A stretch of DNA of 64,000 nt from Pseudomonadota bacterium (GCA_037200975.1 JBBCGI010000001.1:496001-560000); one strand, 5' to 3'. Positions 25,560-32,860 are shown, counted from the first letter of the stretch. Notes: generated from the sequence alone by a model not told the origin. A program made the numbers and translations.

Positions 25560-26018
25560 ATGTTCAACCTCGCTGCCATACTTCCGCAGATTCTGCCGAG
25601 CGCCATCACCTGGGCGGAGGCGCGCTCGAGTGAGATTCGCGCGGCAGGTAGCCCTCTAAACGACTACGGCATTCGCCTCGCCAGTGGAGTCGGGGTTGTG
25701 CGGCCCGATCTGATTCGAATCTTGGAGGTCCCGTGCCTTCCATTGCCGGATGACCCTCAGCTTAAGTTCGCGGCGGAACAGACAGATTTAATCGGCCCAC
25801 ACATGGCCGGGTTGACCCTCGGCTATGGCATCTATGTTGTTGCTGGTCAGGGCTCGAATCGATTGGTCTCGCACGAATGCCGACACGTGCACCAGTACGA
25901 AGTAGCGGGCTCAATAGCAAACTTTCTGCCAGTCTATCTGCAACAAATCGCGACAGTTGGGTACAACGATGCTCCGCTGGAAATTGATGCACGTCTGCAC
26001 GAACGGGATGTTGCCTAA
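25560..26018 (+). CDS. Integron-cassette-type protein with HExxH zinc motif
   Basis: 152 aa. It starts 2 nt after an attC-like GTTAGGC and ends inside a GCCTAAC box, the usual packing of a gene cassette with no promoter of its own. HECRHVHQYE at about residues 104-113 contains HExxH, and PLEIDARLHE near residue 142 could give a third ligand, as in gluzincins. It is probably a metallopeptidase-like protein. No signal peptide is obvious; the first 15 residues are hydrophobic. The substrate is unknown. Confidence 0.65.
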   Translation: MFNLAAILPQILPSAITWAEARSSEIRAAGSPLNDYGIRLASGVGVVRPDLIRILEVPCLPLPDDPQLKFAAEQTDLIGPHMAGLTLGYGIYVVAGQGSNRLVSHECRHVHQYEVAGSIANFLPVYLQQIATVGYNDAPLEIDARLHERDVA

Positions 26019-26063
26019 CAAACTGCTGGAACGTAGCCGCTAGGCGGCCAAGGATTGTCAACG
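26013..26063 (+). repeat. attC-like site (5' half)
   Basis: GCCTAACAAACTGCTGGAAC starts with the RYYYAAC core of an attC and follows the cassette gene. The expected GTTRRRY end is replaced by TGTCAACG just before the TIR gene, so only half of the site survives. The two half-sites together bracket the HExxH gene. Confidence 0.45.
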
Positions 26064-26855
26064 ATGGCGGAAGTTTCCAACGCAATGGCAAAGCTCTCTG
26101 GCATTCGGAACGCCCTGGTGGACGTAACGAGCGAGAATGTCAGCCGCAATCGTGGTGCCGGAGAGATAAAGACGAGGGCCAACTTTCCTCCGGACCAAGT
26201 AAAGCATTACTTCTCTCAGGCGCAAGCTCAATTGGAGATTCTCAAGAAGTTCCTCCCCGATCTCTACTCGGATTTCCAAGATCTTGATGTTGAGCCAAGA
26301 ACAGAGATGGTCGCTTTGCCAGCGGGCGCCATAGCACCAATGCACTTCTCAAGAGCGCAACTCGAACGGCTTGTTCGTGACGTAGATCAGATCTTTGAGA
26401 TACGTGCCAACAGTGAATTGGCCCCGCCTAAGGCCGCGTCGCCACGAAGAGTATTCATATCGCATGGTCGCTCCAACGATTGGCGCGCTGTGCAGGCGTT
26501 CATTGAGAAAGACGTCTGCCTGGCAACTCTAGAGTTGGCACAGGAGCCGAACATGGGTCGCACAATCATTGAGAAGCTCATCGACAATTCCGGGCGATGT
26601 GACAGCGCCGCTATTGTGATGACGGGCGACGACATCGCGAAGCCGGAAGAGGCTCGTGTTCGTGAGAATGTCATGCACGAAATTGGCTTCTTTCAAGGAA
26701 CGTACGGCCGAGGTGCTGTGGTGCTGCTTCACGAAGAAGGTGTCAATATCCCCACGAACCTATCAGGAGTGGCGTACGTGCCGTTTCCGAAGGGAAACAT
26801 CGAGGCCGGATTCCACGTGCTTCAAAGAGAACTAAAGGCTATCTACAAACTTTAG
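26064..26855 (+). CDS. TIR-like effector protein (PF10137-type nucleotide-binding domain)
   Basis: 263 aa from the ATG at 26064 (AAGGA, 9-nt spacing). Residues about 130-263 form a TIR-like domain: RRVFISHGRSNDW, EPNMGRTIIEKLI, AAIVMTGDD, RENVMHEIGFFQG and IPTNLSGVAYVPF. The N-terminal half is helical (AQAQLEILKKFLPDLYSDFQ) and probably senses or oligomerises. Relatives are NAD-degrading effectors in CBASS and Pycsar immunity. No cyclase gene lies beside it, so it is either a stand-alone effector or an orphan. Confidence 0.75.
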   Translation: MAEVSNAMAKLSGIRNALVDVTSENVSRNRGAGEIKTRANFPPDQVKHYFSQAQAQLEILKKFLPDLYSDFQDLDVEPRTEMVALPAGAIAPMHFSRAQLERLVRDVDQIFEIRANSELAPPKAASPRRVFISHGRSNDWRAVQAFIEKDVCLATLELAQEPNMGRTIIEKLIDNSGRCDSAAIVMTGDDIAKPEEARVRENVMHEIGFFQGTYGRGAVVLLHEEGVNIPTNLSGVAYVPFPKGNIEAGFHVLQRELKAIYKL

Positions 26856-26879
26856 TCCGTGGCGCACGCGGAGCACTGA

Positions 26880-27023
26880 TCATCCGGAAGCGATTCGACC
26901 GCTGTCACGCAGCGTGTATAGGGCTTCGGTGTGCACTCCGAGCGCTATGAGATCGCGGGTGCGCAGCGTGCCGCCCTTGTCGCGAAAGGCCTTCAGCGCG
27001 GTGTCGTGGTTCCGGGTCTTCAT
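26880..27023 (-). pseudogene. Truncated AbiEi antitoxin (N-terminal wHTH only)
   Basis: An open frame of 47 aa begins at ATG 27023 and stops at 26880. It encodes only the winged-helix domain of AbiEi antitoxins (TALKAFRDKGGTLRTRDLIALG, TEALYTLRDSGRI). The full protein is normally about 200-270 aa, and no AbiEii follows here. Its operator is still present upstream, so the fragment could still bind DNA. Confidence 0.65.
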
Positions 27024-27024
27024 G

Positions 27025-27074
27025 GTGGGTAATACTCGCACCAGTTGTCATTAAGTGGCAGGTTTATTACCCAC
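27025..27074. promoter_or_regulatory. AbiEi-type operator inverted repeat
   Basis: GTGGGTAATA at 27025-27034 is the exact reverse complement of TATTACCCAC at 27065-27074, 30 nt apart and directly before the AbiEi ATG. AbiEi antitoxins repress their own promoter through inverted repeats, so this is probably the native operator. Confidence 0.55.
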
Positions 27075-27112
27075 ACGGCGAGGCAAGCCCCCAAAGCGAC
27101 GCCATCGCTTCC

Positions 27113-27141
27113 ACAAAACTTCAATAAAACTTAAGTTTTGT
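27113..27141. promoter_or_regulatory. AT-rich palindrome before the AbrB antitoxin
   Basis: AAAACTTAAGTTTT at 27126-27139 is a perfect 14-bp palindrome, and ACAAAACTT (27113-27121) pairs with AAGTTTTGT (27133-27141). It sits mid-way between divergent antitoxin genes. It may be an operator or a small terminator. Confidence 0.35.
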
Positions 27142-27248
27142 GCATGCCCAACCCACGCTCACAATTCCAGCAATCAGCCGCCGCCGAAATGGGCGTCTGG
27201 CCAACTTGGCCATAACCGACGATGAGAATGCACATCCACAGGTGATTC

Positions 27249-27479
27249 ATGCACGTTAGAAAATGGGGAAACAGCCTGGCCGTCCGGCTTCCCAATGCGG
27301 TCGTCAAAGCATTGAAGCTGAAGGCCGGCGACGAAATCGAGATCGTCGCGTTCGGAACACGACAATTTGAGGTCAGACGCGATTCCCGCAGGGCGCGAGC
27401 ATTGCAACGCCTGCGCGCCCTCAAGACGCCCCTACCCGAAGGGTTTCGTTTTGACCGGGACGCGGCCAATGCCCGATGA
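27249..27479 (+). CDS. AbrB/MazE/VapB-family antitoxin
   Basis: 76 aa. The N-terminal swapped-hairpin AbrB fold is typical (MHVRKWGNSLAVRLPNAVVK, DEIEIVAFG), and the C-terminal tail (LKTPLPEGFRFDRDAANAR) is the toxin-binding part seen in VapB partners of PIN toxins. The stop overlaps the start of a toxin-like frame that ends after nine codons. It is therefore an orphan antitoxin, which may still repress its own promoter. Confidence 0.82.
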   Translation: MHVRKWGNSLAVRLPNAVVKALKLKAGDEIEIVAFGTRQFEVRRDSRRARALQRLRALKTPLPEGFRFDRDAANAR

Positions 27480-27498
27480 GATTGGCTGTGCCCCTTGA
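27469..27498 (+). pseudogene. Stub of a deleted VapC-like toxin
   Basis: ATG 27469 overlaps the antitoxin end in the usual VapBC arrangement, but the frame stops after MPDEIGCAP. No PIN-domain sequence follows, so the toxin has been lost, perhaps when the neighbouring Fic gene was inserted. Confidence 0.45.
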
Positions 27499-27538
27499 TA
27501 GGTTGTCGCGCTAGCGCTCGGCGCAATCCACCGCTTCA

Positions 27539-28987
27539 TCAAAACACCAGCCTAGCCACCTCGGGCCGCTCAAGCGCCTTCGACTGCTTTAACGTGGCAA
27601 ACGCCGCCGACTGCGAACTGAAGTCTATCCAGCGACTGAACAGCGCCGCACGCGCGAGCATTCGGACCAGCGGAACGGGATGCGCGGTGGTGGACATGGC
27701 CTTCAACGCCGAAATGTAATCGTCGCGATAGACGGTCGGAATGATGATGCGCGTCAGCCCAGCCCCGGTCAGAAAAAGATTCATTGCAAGACGCGCCGTA
27801 CGGCCATTGCCATCCGCAAAGGGATGCACTTCAGCCACCACAAATGCTGCCAGCGCGGCGCGATTCGCCGGAGTCACCGCGCTCATGATGACTTCGTAGC
27901 CTTTGCCGAGCGTACCGAGCACGAGCTCGGGCGCCACGAACACTGTGTTGCCGGCGCGATTGACCTGCGTCTTGAACTCGCCCGGATTCTTCCCGTGCCG
28001 CGATTCGATGACACGCGCGTTCCACTCCCGAAGTTGCGTGACGAAGGCGACGAAGTCCTGCGGTACGGAAGGATCAGACTTCGACTTCAGAATCGCCTGG
28101 TAGGTACCGAGAATGTCGTGCGAATCGTCTTCGCGATATTGCAGCGGCCGTCCATTCACCACGATGTCGTGTGCCACTTCCAGCTCGAACTCGGTCCCCT
28201 CGATGTAGTTGGAGAAATAGGTTTCGACAAAGGCTTGCAGGTTGCTGTCCGCTTTCGGATCCACATCGGGAACCTGCAATGGATCCCGTTGCAGTTCTTC
28301 GGCCAGCGTCTGAAAGAGCGCCACGCGCGCGTCGTCATACGGTCTGCCAGCCGCCCGCGCCATAGCCGCGGGTGCGTGCATGCGCGACATGCGTGTACCG
28401 AGCAGCGTGCCGATGATGGTATCCAGTCGTGCGAATTCTTTTTGAAGCCCAAGCGGTTCGGCAACGACTCGCGCGGCATCTCGCAGCTTGTTGATGCCAT
28501 CGCCGAGATCGCGACTGATGAATCGATCAAGCCAGGCCTCGACACCCTTAGGCCCCAACGTGCGCCGCTCTGCCGCATCGCCGCGACTTTCACCCAGGTT
28601 CTCGAGCAGTGCGCGCGCCTGACTCGCGATGTAAACGTCGCCACTCAGCGTGGGAACGCGGATGTCCGACTCCAGGGGCCCAACGCCCTGTGCCAACCGC
28701 AGCGTGACGCCGGGTAGTTTGAAGTCCCGGCGTTGCGGTCCGGTGAGGAATACATTTCCGGCTGCGGTTGTCCGGCTGCTTTCCAGTGCCGAGCGATGCG
28801 ACAAGATGGCACCCGGAGCGATGAGCGCGCAGAGCGGGAGCAGCTCGCGGCGGACGACCGTTTCCAGGGGCTGCGCGAGATCGTCGGTATAGATGCCGAC
28901 GTAGATTCGGCGCAGCCGGCCCTGCTTGGCCAGCCGCTGAAGTCGCCTCGCCTCCGTCTTGTCGTCCCCGGCCGTTACGAGCGGCAT
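27539..28987 (-). CDS. Fic-family AMP-transferase with AbiEi-like N-terminal domain
   Basis: 482 aa. The Fic core has the active-site loop VHPFADGNGRTAR at about residues 388-400. An upstream helix contains SNYIEG near residue 256, which fits the (S/T)xxxE(G/N) inhibitory motif of class II Fic proteins, so the enzyme is self-inhibited. Residues about 1-130 (RLQRLAKQGRLRRIYVGIY, ALIAPGAILSHRSALE) resemble the winged-helix and following domain of AbiEi antitoxins. Fic proteins transfer AMP to target proteins. The fusion may join a repressor-like DNA-binding domain to a toxin. The coding region is GC-rich, like the chromosome. Confidence 0.85.
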   Translation of the reverse strand: MPLVTAGDDKTEARRLQRLAKQGRLRRIYVGIYTDDLAQPLETVVRRELLPLCALIAPGAILSHRSALESSRTTAAGNVFLTGPQRRDFKLPGVTLRLAQGVGPLESDIRVPTLSGDVYIASQARALLENLGESRGDAAERRTLGPKGVEAWLDRFISRDLGDGINKLRDAARVVAEPLGLQKEFARLDTIIGTLLGTRMSRMHAPAAMARAAGRPYDDARVALFQTLAEELQRDPLQVPDVDPKADSNLQAFVETYFSNYIEGTEFELEVAHDIVVNGRPLQYREDDSHDILGTYQAILKSKSDPSVPQDFVAFVTQLREWNARVIESRHGKNPGEFKTQVNRAGNTVFVAPELVLGTLGKGYEVIMSAVTPANRAALAAFVVAEVHPFADGNGRTARLAMNLFLTGAGLTRIIIPTVYRDDYISALKAMSTTAHPVPLVRMLARAALFSRWIDFSSQSAAFATLKQSKALERPEVARLVF

Positions 28988-29230
28988 GTCGCTAATCTCC
29001 GCGTAACTGGGCCCAGCCGACCCAACAATGTCGCAATTCTACGCATAACTAGAGGCCAGAACGACGTATTTACGCGCAATTCAGTGGGAATGTCGCCAGA
29101 TCGCTCACTCGGCAGGCACTTATATATGCGCATTAGCCCGGTTGGCCGAGCATCCGGCCCGGAACCCAACGAACGCTTGGGATCAGTTCAGCAGCGGGTG
29201 ATCCTGCGGCAGCGACTCACCGATGGGTGT

Positions 29231-29596
29231 CTATTTCTGACTTCCAATCACGCCCAGCTTCAGATCAGCGCCGAGCTGTTCGAGCCACTTTAAACCGCGG
29301 CCAGCGGCATAGGACCTGGAGGCTCGATTACTTCTGCGCATCACCACAATGATACCGATGGCGGCACTCGGGAACGGTGGCGACGGGTCAGCTTTCTCAA
29401 GAATTTCGAAGTCTTCGCTGCGAAAGCCTTGCTCTCGGATCAGCGTGTGCGCGTCGTCAATTTCATCTTGCCCGAGGGCCTTGAGCGCTGCCTTCAAGTC
29501 CTGCCGCAATAATTCGATCTCGGATGGTGTGAGCATCCGGGGTTTTCTCGAGGCAATGAGCCTATGACCGGGTAAAACTCTCACGTCGCTCATCAT
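29231..29596 (-). CDS. Hypothetical protein next to an antitoxin gene
   Basis: 121 aa from ATG 29596, or 101 aa from ATG 29536 (MLTPSEIELLRQDLKAALKAL), which looks more protein-like at its start. The C-terminal half (AAIGIIVVMRRSNRASRSYA) reads as a small beta-sheet. The frame overlaps the upstream antitoxin-like gene by 35 nt, the position of a cognate toxin, but it does not look like RelE/ParE. The function is unknown. Confidence 0.5.
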   Translation of the reverse strand: MMSDVRVLPGHRLIASRKPRMLTPSEIELLRQDLKAALKALGQDEIDDAHTLIREQGFRSEDFEILEKADPSPPFPSAAIGIIVVMRRSNRASRSYAAGRGLKWLEQLGADLKLGVIGSQK

Positions 29597-29771
29597 CTTT
29601 CTTGCACAGTTTGCGCTTGGCAGTCGCCCAGTCGATGGGCACTTCCGATCCGGCCTCGGCTCTCTGCTGAGTTTCGATCAGCGCGTCTTGATGCCAAGCG
29701 GGCGATTTGTAGCGCTCGCCTTCGCGACCAATGGCTTCCCACGAAATCTGCTGAATTTCTGCGGCGGTCAT
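29562..29771 (-). CDS. Putative addiction-module antitoxin (PF09720-like)
   Basis: 69 aa. The pattern SWEAIGREGERYKSPAWH followed by DALIETQQRAEAGSEVPIDW and ATAKRKL matches the short unstable-antitoxin family that pairs with ParE/RelE toxins. It is the last intact gene before the right end of the island. Its would-be partner overlaps its end. Confidence 0.6.
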   Translation of the reverse strand: MTAAEIQQISWEAIGREGERYKSPAWHQDALIETQQRAEAGSEVPIDWATAKRKLCKKDDERRESFTRS

Positions 29772-29820
29772 CGTGCTGGCAGCCTACTCGGCAACGGATA
29801 TCCGGGCAAACGTCGCGCTT

Positions 29821-29842
29821 GAGGAGACGTAAAGGAGACAAG
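29821..29842 (+). repeat. Right-end copy of the 22-nt repeat
   Basis: It matches 15499-15520 at 20 of 22 positions in the same orientation and lies 53 nt inside attR. Its presence at both ends of the element supports an integrase arm-site role. Confidence 0.55.
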
Positions 29843-29882
29843 CCTTCTCCGACCACGCCAAACTATTGATGCTCAAAACGAT

Positions 29883-29942
29883 TTAAAGACCGTCCGTCCA
29901 ATCCATCATCGGGGCCACGGAGATCCGGCGATTCAGCTTCAT
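29883..29942 (-). pseudogene. dusA: Stranded 5' fragment of dusA
   Basis: ATG 29942 starts 19 codons reading MKLNRRISVAPMMDWTDGL and then stop. The first 17 residues equal the DusA N-terminus except for the leading residues. The last two codons come from the island. This is the original chromosomal dusA start, separated from its body by integration. Confidence 0.85.
29896..29909 (+). repeat. attR core
   Basis: It is identical over 14 bp to 15355-15368 and lies in the MMDWT codons of the stranded dusA fragment. Confidence 0.8.
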
Positions 29943-29989
29943 ACGCCTGTTGTTGCCGGCATCTCGAGTAGTAGTTTCTTCATCGCGAT

Positions 29990-30440
29990 CACCCTTCACA
30001 CCGCCACCCCGCCCCGCCTTCCACTGCATCTTAAGCCTCTCGCCGCTGGCAAGTGAGCCCAGCGCTGGCATCGCAAAGATCTTCACGTCATCAACGACGC
30101 TGCCGAACGCATCGATGAGGTCGCCCTCGCCTATCTGACGAAGGCGTTCCATTGGGCGCGATGCCCTTTTGCGAAAGCCGTCGTGAGCGCCTCGACATCT
30201 TCGGGCGGAATCGCGGTCTCCCGATTCTTGGACGTCGCGTCGATTGCTTTGAGAAGTGCATCCGCATCGAAGTCGAGATGTTTCGAGCAAATCCAGACAT
30301 CGTAAAAATCCTTCATCCGGCTGTTGGCGTTGCCGAGCGCGACCATGGCCTGGAATTTCTCTGCGATTGAGGACTCGATTGGATAGGCGAGCAGCGAGAT
30401 GGCGTCGCCGCCCAGGAAAACCGGGTACTCGATCAGTCGA
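29990..30440 (-). pseudogene. Decayed AbiEii/AbiGii nucleotidyltransferase toxin fragment
   Basis: The C-terminal half of an AbiEii toxin is recognisable: SLLAYPIESSIAEKFQAMVA, GNANSRMKDFYDVW and AQWNAFVR. A stop at 30131 breaks the frame, and the homology continues in another frame (QIGEGDLIDAFGSVVDDVKI, ASGERLKMQW) almost to the dusA start. The N-terminal nucleotidyltransferase motif is missing. It lies outside attR, so it belonged to the chromosome or to an older insertion. Confidence 0.6.
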
Positions 30441-30530
30441 GGGCCTGGAACCGCGACGGGCGGATGCCGCACGCGTGCGGGCAGTTCGCGCCTTCGACTA
30501 GACTGCGGCACCACCTTCTGGAGTGCCCGA

Positions 30531-31397
30531 ATGCCCACCGTTGAGACCACATTCTCGTTGCTGCTCGTCTGCCCCGACCGCAAGGGCATCGTGGCGGCCG
30601 TCGCCGGATTTCTGTCCGACCACGACGCATCCATCGTCGAAGCCAAGCAGTTCGATGACCGCCTCACGCAGCGCTTCTACATGCGCGCGGTGTTCGCGGC
30701 AGTGGGCCCGAAATTCGTGGACCTCGATCAGTTTCGCGCGGAGTTCGCGAAACTCGCGAACCTCTACGACATGACCTGGCAGATCGAAGACACCGCGCGG
30801 CGTGTGCGCGTGTTGATCGCGGTCTCGAAGCTCGACCACTGCCTGCAGGACCTTCTGTATAGGTGGCGCTCGGGCGTGCTGCCCGTCGATGTCGTGGGAG
30901 TCGTCTCCAACCATGCCGACCTGCGCGGCCTGGTCGAATGGCATCAGATTCCCTTCCACCATCTGCCCGTCACGCCAGAGACGCGCCCGCAACAGGAAGC
31001 CGCGATGCTGGAACTCTTCTCGCGCTACCAGGCAGACCTGCTGGTGCTGGCGCGGTACATGCAGATCCTGTCGAGCGACCTGTGCCGCGCGATGACCGGC
31101 CGCTGCATCAACATTCATCATTCATTTCTGCCGAGCTTCAAGGGCGCGCGTCCATACCACCAGGCGTACGAGCGCGGCGTGAAGATCATCGGAGCCACCG
31201 CCCACTACGTGACGCCCGACCTCGATGAAGGACCGATCATCGAGCAGGACGTCGAGCGCGTCGGGCACGAACATACCGCCGAGCGATTTCAGGAGATCGG
31301 GCGCGATCTCGAAGCGATCGTGCTGGCGCGCGCGGTGCGCTGGCACGCGGAGCGCCGCATCCTGCTCGACGGTCAGCGCAGCGTGATTCTCAGTTGA
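30531..31397 (+). CDS. purU: Formyltetrahydrofolate deformylase PurU
   Basis: 288 aa. It hydrolyses 10-formyl-THF to THF and formate, supplying formate for PurT and balancing one-carbon pools. An ACT-like domain occupies residues about 5-85 (LLLVCPDRKGIVAAVAGFLS). The formyltransferase-like domain has VVGVVSNHADLRGLVEWHQI, INIHHSFLPSFKGARPYHQA (catalytic His in the HHSFLP motif) and GATAHYVTPDLDEGPII with the catalytic Asp. ATG 30531 follows GGAG. Confidence 0.95.
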   Translation: MPTVETTFSLLLVCPDRKGIVAAVAGFLSDHDASIVEAKQFDDRLTQRFYMRAVFAAVGPKFVDLDQFRAEFAKLANLYDMTWQIEDTARRVRVLIAVSKLDHCLQDLLYRWRSGVLPVDVVGVVSNHADLRGLVEWHQIPFHHLPVTPETRPQQEAAMLELFSRYQADLLVLARYMQILSSDLCRAMTGRCINIHHSFLPSFKGARPYHQAYERGVKIIGATAHYVTPDLDEGPIIEQDVERVGHEHTAERFQEIGRDLEAIVLARAVRWHAERRILLDGQRSVILS

Positions 31398-31738
31398 CGA
31401 GCGCGCGATCCTTCCTGTTGGCCGCATCCATCATGGGCACGCACAGCAGCTGCGCCTGCCCTTGTAAATCATCCCGCGCATCTTTTTCGTGATCGTCGAT
31501 TCGGTCCAGGGTTTGCCCAGTGGGCAGGCGGGGCTCTCCACCGCTCACGATATCGTTTCCCATAATTGCGTACCACGGTCGCAGCGGCGAACTTTCACCC
31601 GTGTCATGGCGGCGAACAGCGGTAGGTAGATGCTCGAGATCTTCGGCAACGAGGCGATCGATCTGCCCCTGCTCAATCCGCAGATCCCAGGCGGCGGACT
31701 GGGCATGACGCAAGCACCATCCCCAACAGGAAGACAAC
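31398..31738. other. 341-bp intergenic region before the alcohol dehydrogenase
   Basis: I see no supported gene. A minus-strand open frame covers it and part of the dehydrogenase gene but has no recognisable domain. A 12-nt match to the att core flank occurs at 31427-31438 and is probably chance. Confidence 0.4.
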
Positions 31739-32830
31739 ATGCGTAACGTCAAACGCGCCGTGCTCGTGAAACCCGGTTCGCCCCTGGAGATCTGGGATCG
31801 TCCCACTCCGCCGGCAGCCAGCGGTGAGGTCATCGTGTCCGTCCTGATGTCCGGCGTCTGCGGCACCGACCATCACCTCGCGTCCGGCGACATCACACTC
31901 CCCAATCCGATGGTCTTGGGGCACGAGGCTATCGGCCGCATCGAGGAACTCGCCTCCGATGTCACGACCGACAACGCGGGCCAGCCCGTCAAGGTGGGCG
32001 ACCTCGTCTACTGGCAGCCGTTACGACCGTGCCACCGCTGTTACGCCTGTACCGTTCTCGGCGACGTCTCACAATGTCCCAACCTGGTGACCCACCAACT
32101 GCACCAGCACGCGGATAAGCCGCCGTTCGGCACCTACGCCCAGTACGTCTGGCTGCCGGACCACACGGCTTTTTTCAAGGTCCCGCCAGACGTCCCGCCC
32201 GACGCACTGATCGCGTTCGGTTGCGCCATGCCCACGGTGCTGCACGCCATCGAGCGGCTGGGCGGCATCCGCTACGGTCAGCACGTCGTCGTGCAAGGCT
32301 CCGGCCCCGTCGGCCTTGCCGCCACGCTGCTCGCGCATCTCGCCGGTGCCGCAACCGTCACGGTTCTCGGCGCACCACTCAACCGGCTCGAGATGGCGAA
32401 GAGACTCGGAGCCACGGCGACGGTCGACGTGATGAACACCTCGCAGGAAGAGCGGGCAGCCACGGTGATGGAGATCACGGACGGTCGCGGCGCCGACGTC
32501 GTCATCGAAGCCGCCGGCAGGATCCCGGCGTTCAGCGAAGGCCTGCGACTCGTGGCCCGCGATGGGACCTATGTGATCATCGGCCTGTGGTCCGCACCCG
32601 GCACCACGCCCGTCGAGCCACGTTATCTCAACAACCGCAATGTCCGCGTGATCGGCTCGAACCTCACCAAGCCGCGGCACATCTACGACACGATCCAGGT
32701 GGTGCAGCTGGCTCATCGGCGGTTCCCGCTCGCTGAGATGGTCACCCACCGTTTCACGCTCGAGCAGGCTCAGGCCGCGCTGGATACCGTCGCGCGCGGG
32801 GAACCGCTCAAGGCCGTGATCGTGCCGTAA
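31739..32830 (+). CDS. Zinc-dependent alcohol dehydrogenase (MDR superfamily)
   Basis: 363 aa. ATG 31739 follows AGGAAG. The catalytic zinc ligands include Cys in SGVCGTDHHLASGD and His in LGHEAIG. A structural-zinc loop is CHRCYACTVLGDVSQC, with irregular cysteine spacing. NAD(P) binding is at VVVQGSGPVGLAATLLAH. The sequence between (DKPPFGTYAQYVWLPDHTAF) is typical of threonine/sorbitol-dehydrogenase-like members. The substrate is not predictable. It is followed by a strong hairpin. Confidence 0.87.
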   Translation: MRNVKRAVLVKPGSPLEIWDRPTPPAASGEVIVSVLMSGVCGTDHHLASGDITLPNPMVLGHEAIGRIEELASDVTTDNAGQPVKVGDLVYWQPLRPCHRCYACTVLGDVSQCPNLVTHQLHQHADKPPFGTYAQYVWLPDHTAFFKVPPDVPPDALIAFGCAMPTVLHAIERLGGIRYGQHVVVQGSGPVGLAATLLAHLAGAATVTVLGAPLNRLEMAKRLGATATVDVMNTSQEERAATVMEITDGRGADVVIEAAGRIPAFSEGLRLVARDGTYVIIGLWSAPGTTPVEPRYLNNRNVRVIGSNLTKPRHIYDTIQVVQLAHRRFPLAEMVTHRFTLEQAQAALDTVARGEPLKAVIVP

Positions 32831-32836
32831 CCGCCC

Positions 32837-32860
32837 GCCGCCGGTGCCACCACCGGCGGC
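32837..32860 (+). terminator. Hairpin after the alcohol dehydrogenase
   Basis: GCCGCCGGTG (32837-32846) pairs with CACCGGCGGC (32851-32860) around a 4-nt loop, 7 nt after the stop. No T-run follows, so termination may be weak. Confidence 0.5.

Larger units (their letters stand above)
15355..29909. mobile_element. About 14.5-kb mobilizable defence island integrated in dusA
   Basis: The boundaries are identical 14-bp cores at 15355-15368 and 29896-29909, each inside a copy of the dusA MMDWTD codons. A tyrosine integrase gene lies just inside the left end. Contents in order: integrase, PrtN-like regulator, DUF262 protein, HEPN gene, OLD ATPase, relaxase, MobC, nic site, IS110, membrane protein, HExxH cassette protein, TIR protein, AbiEi remnant, AbrB antitoxin, Fic protein and a small antitoxin pair. 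Base composition between 17 and 21 kb is visibly less GC-rich than the flanks. There are relaxase genes but no type IV secretion genes, so it would need a helper element to transfer. Confidence 0.85.

Noticed and set aside
31427-31438. Third copy of the att flank (12-nt match)
   Set aside because: It shares only part of the core, is outside a dusA context and has no integrase partner.
31390-31866. Minus-strand 158-aa frame
   Set aside because: No domain, and it overlaps the well-supported alcohol dehydrogenase start.
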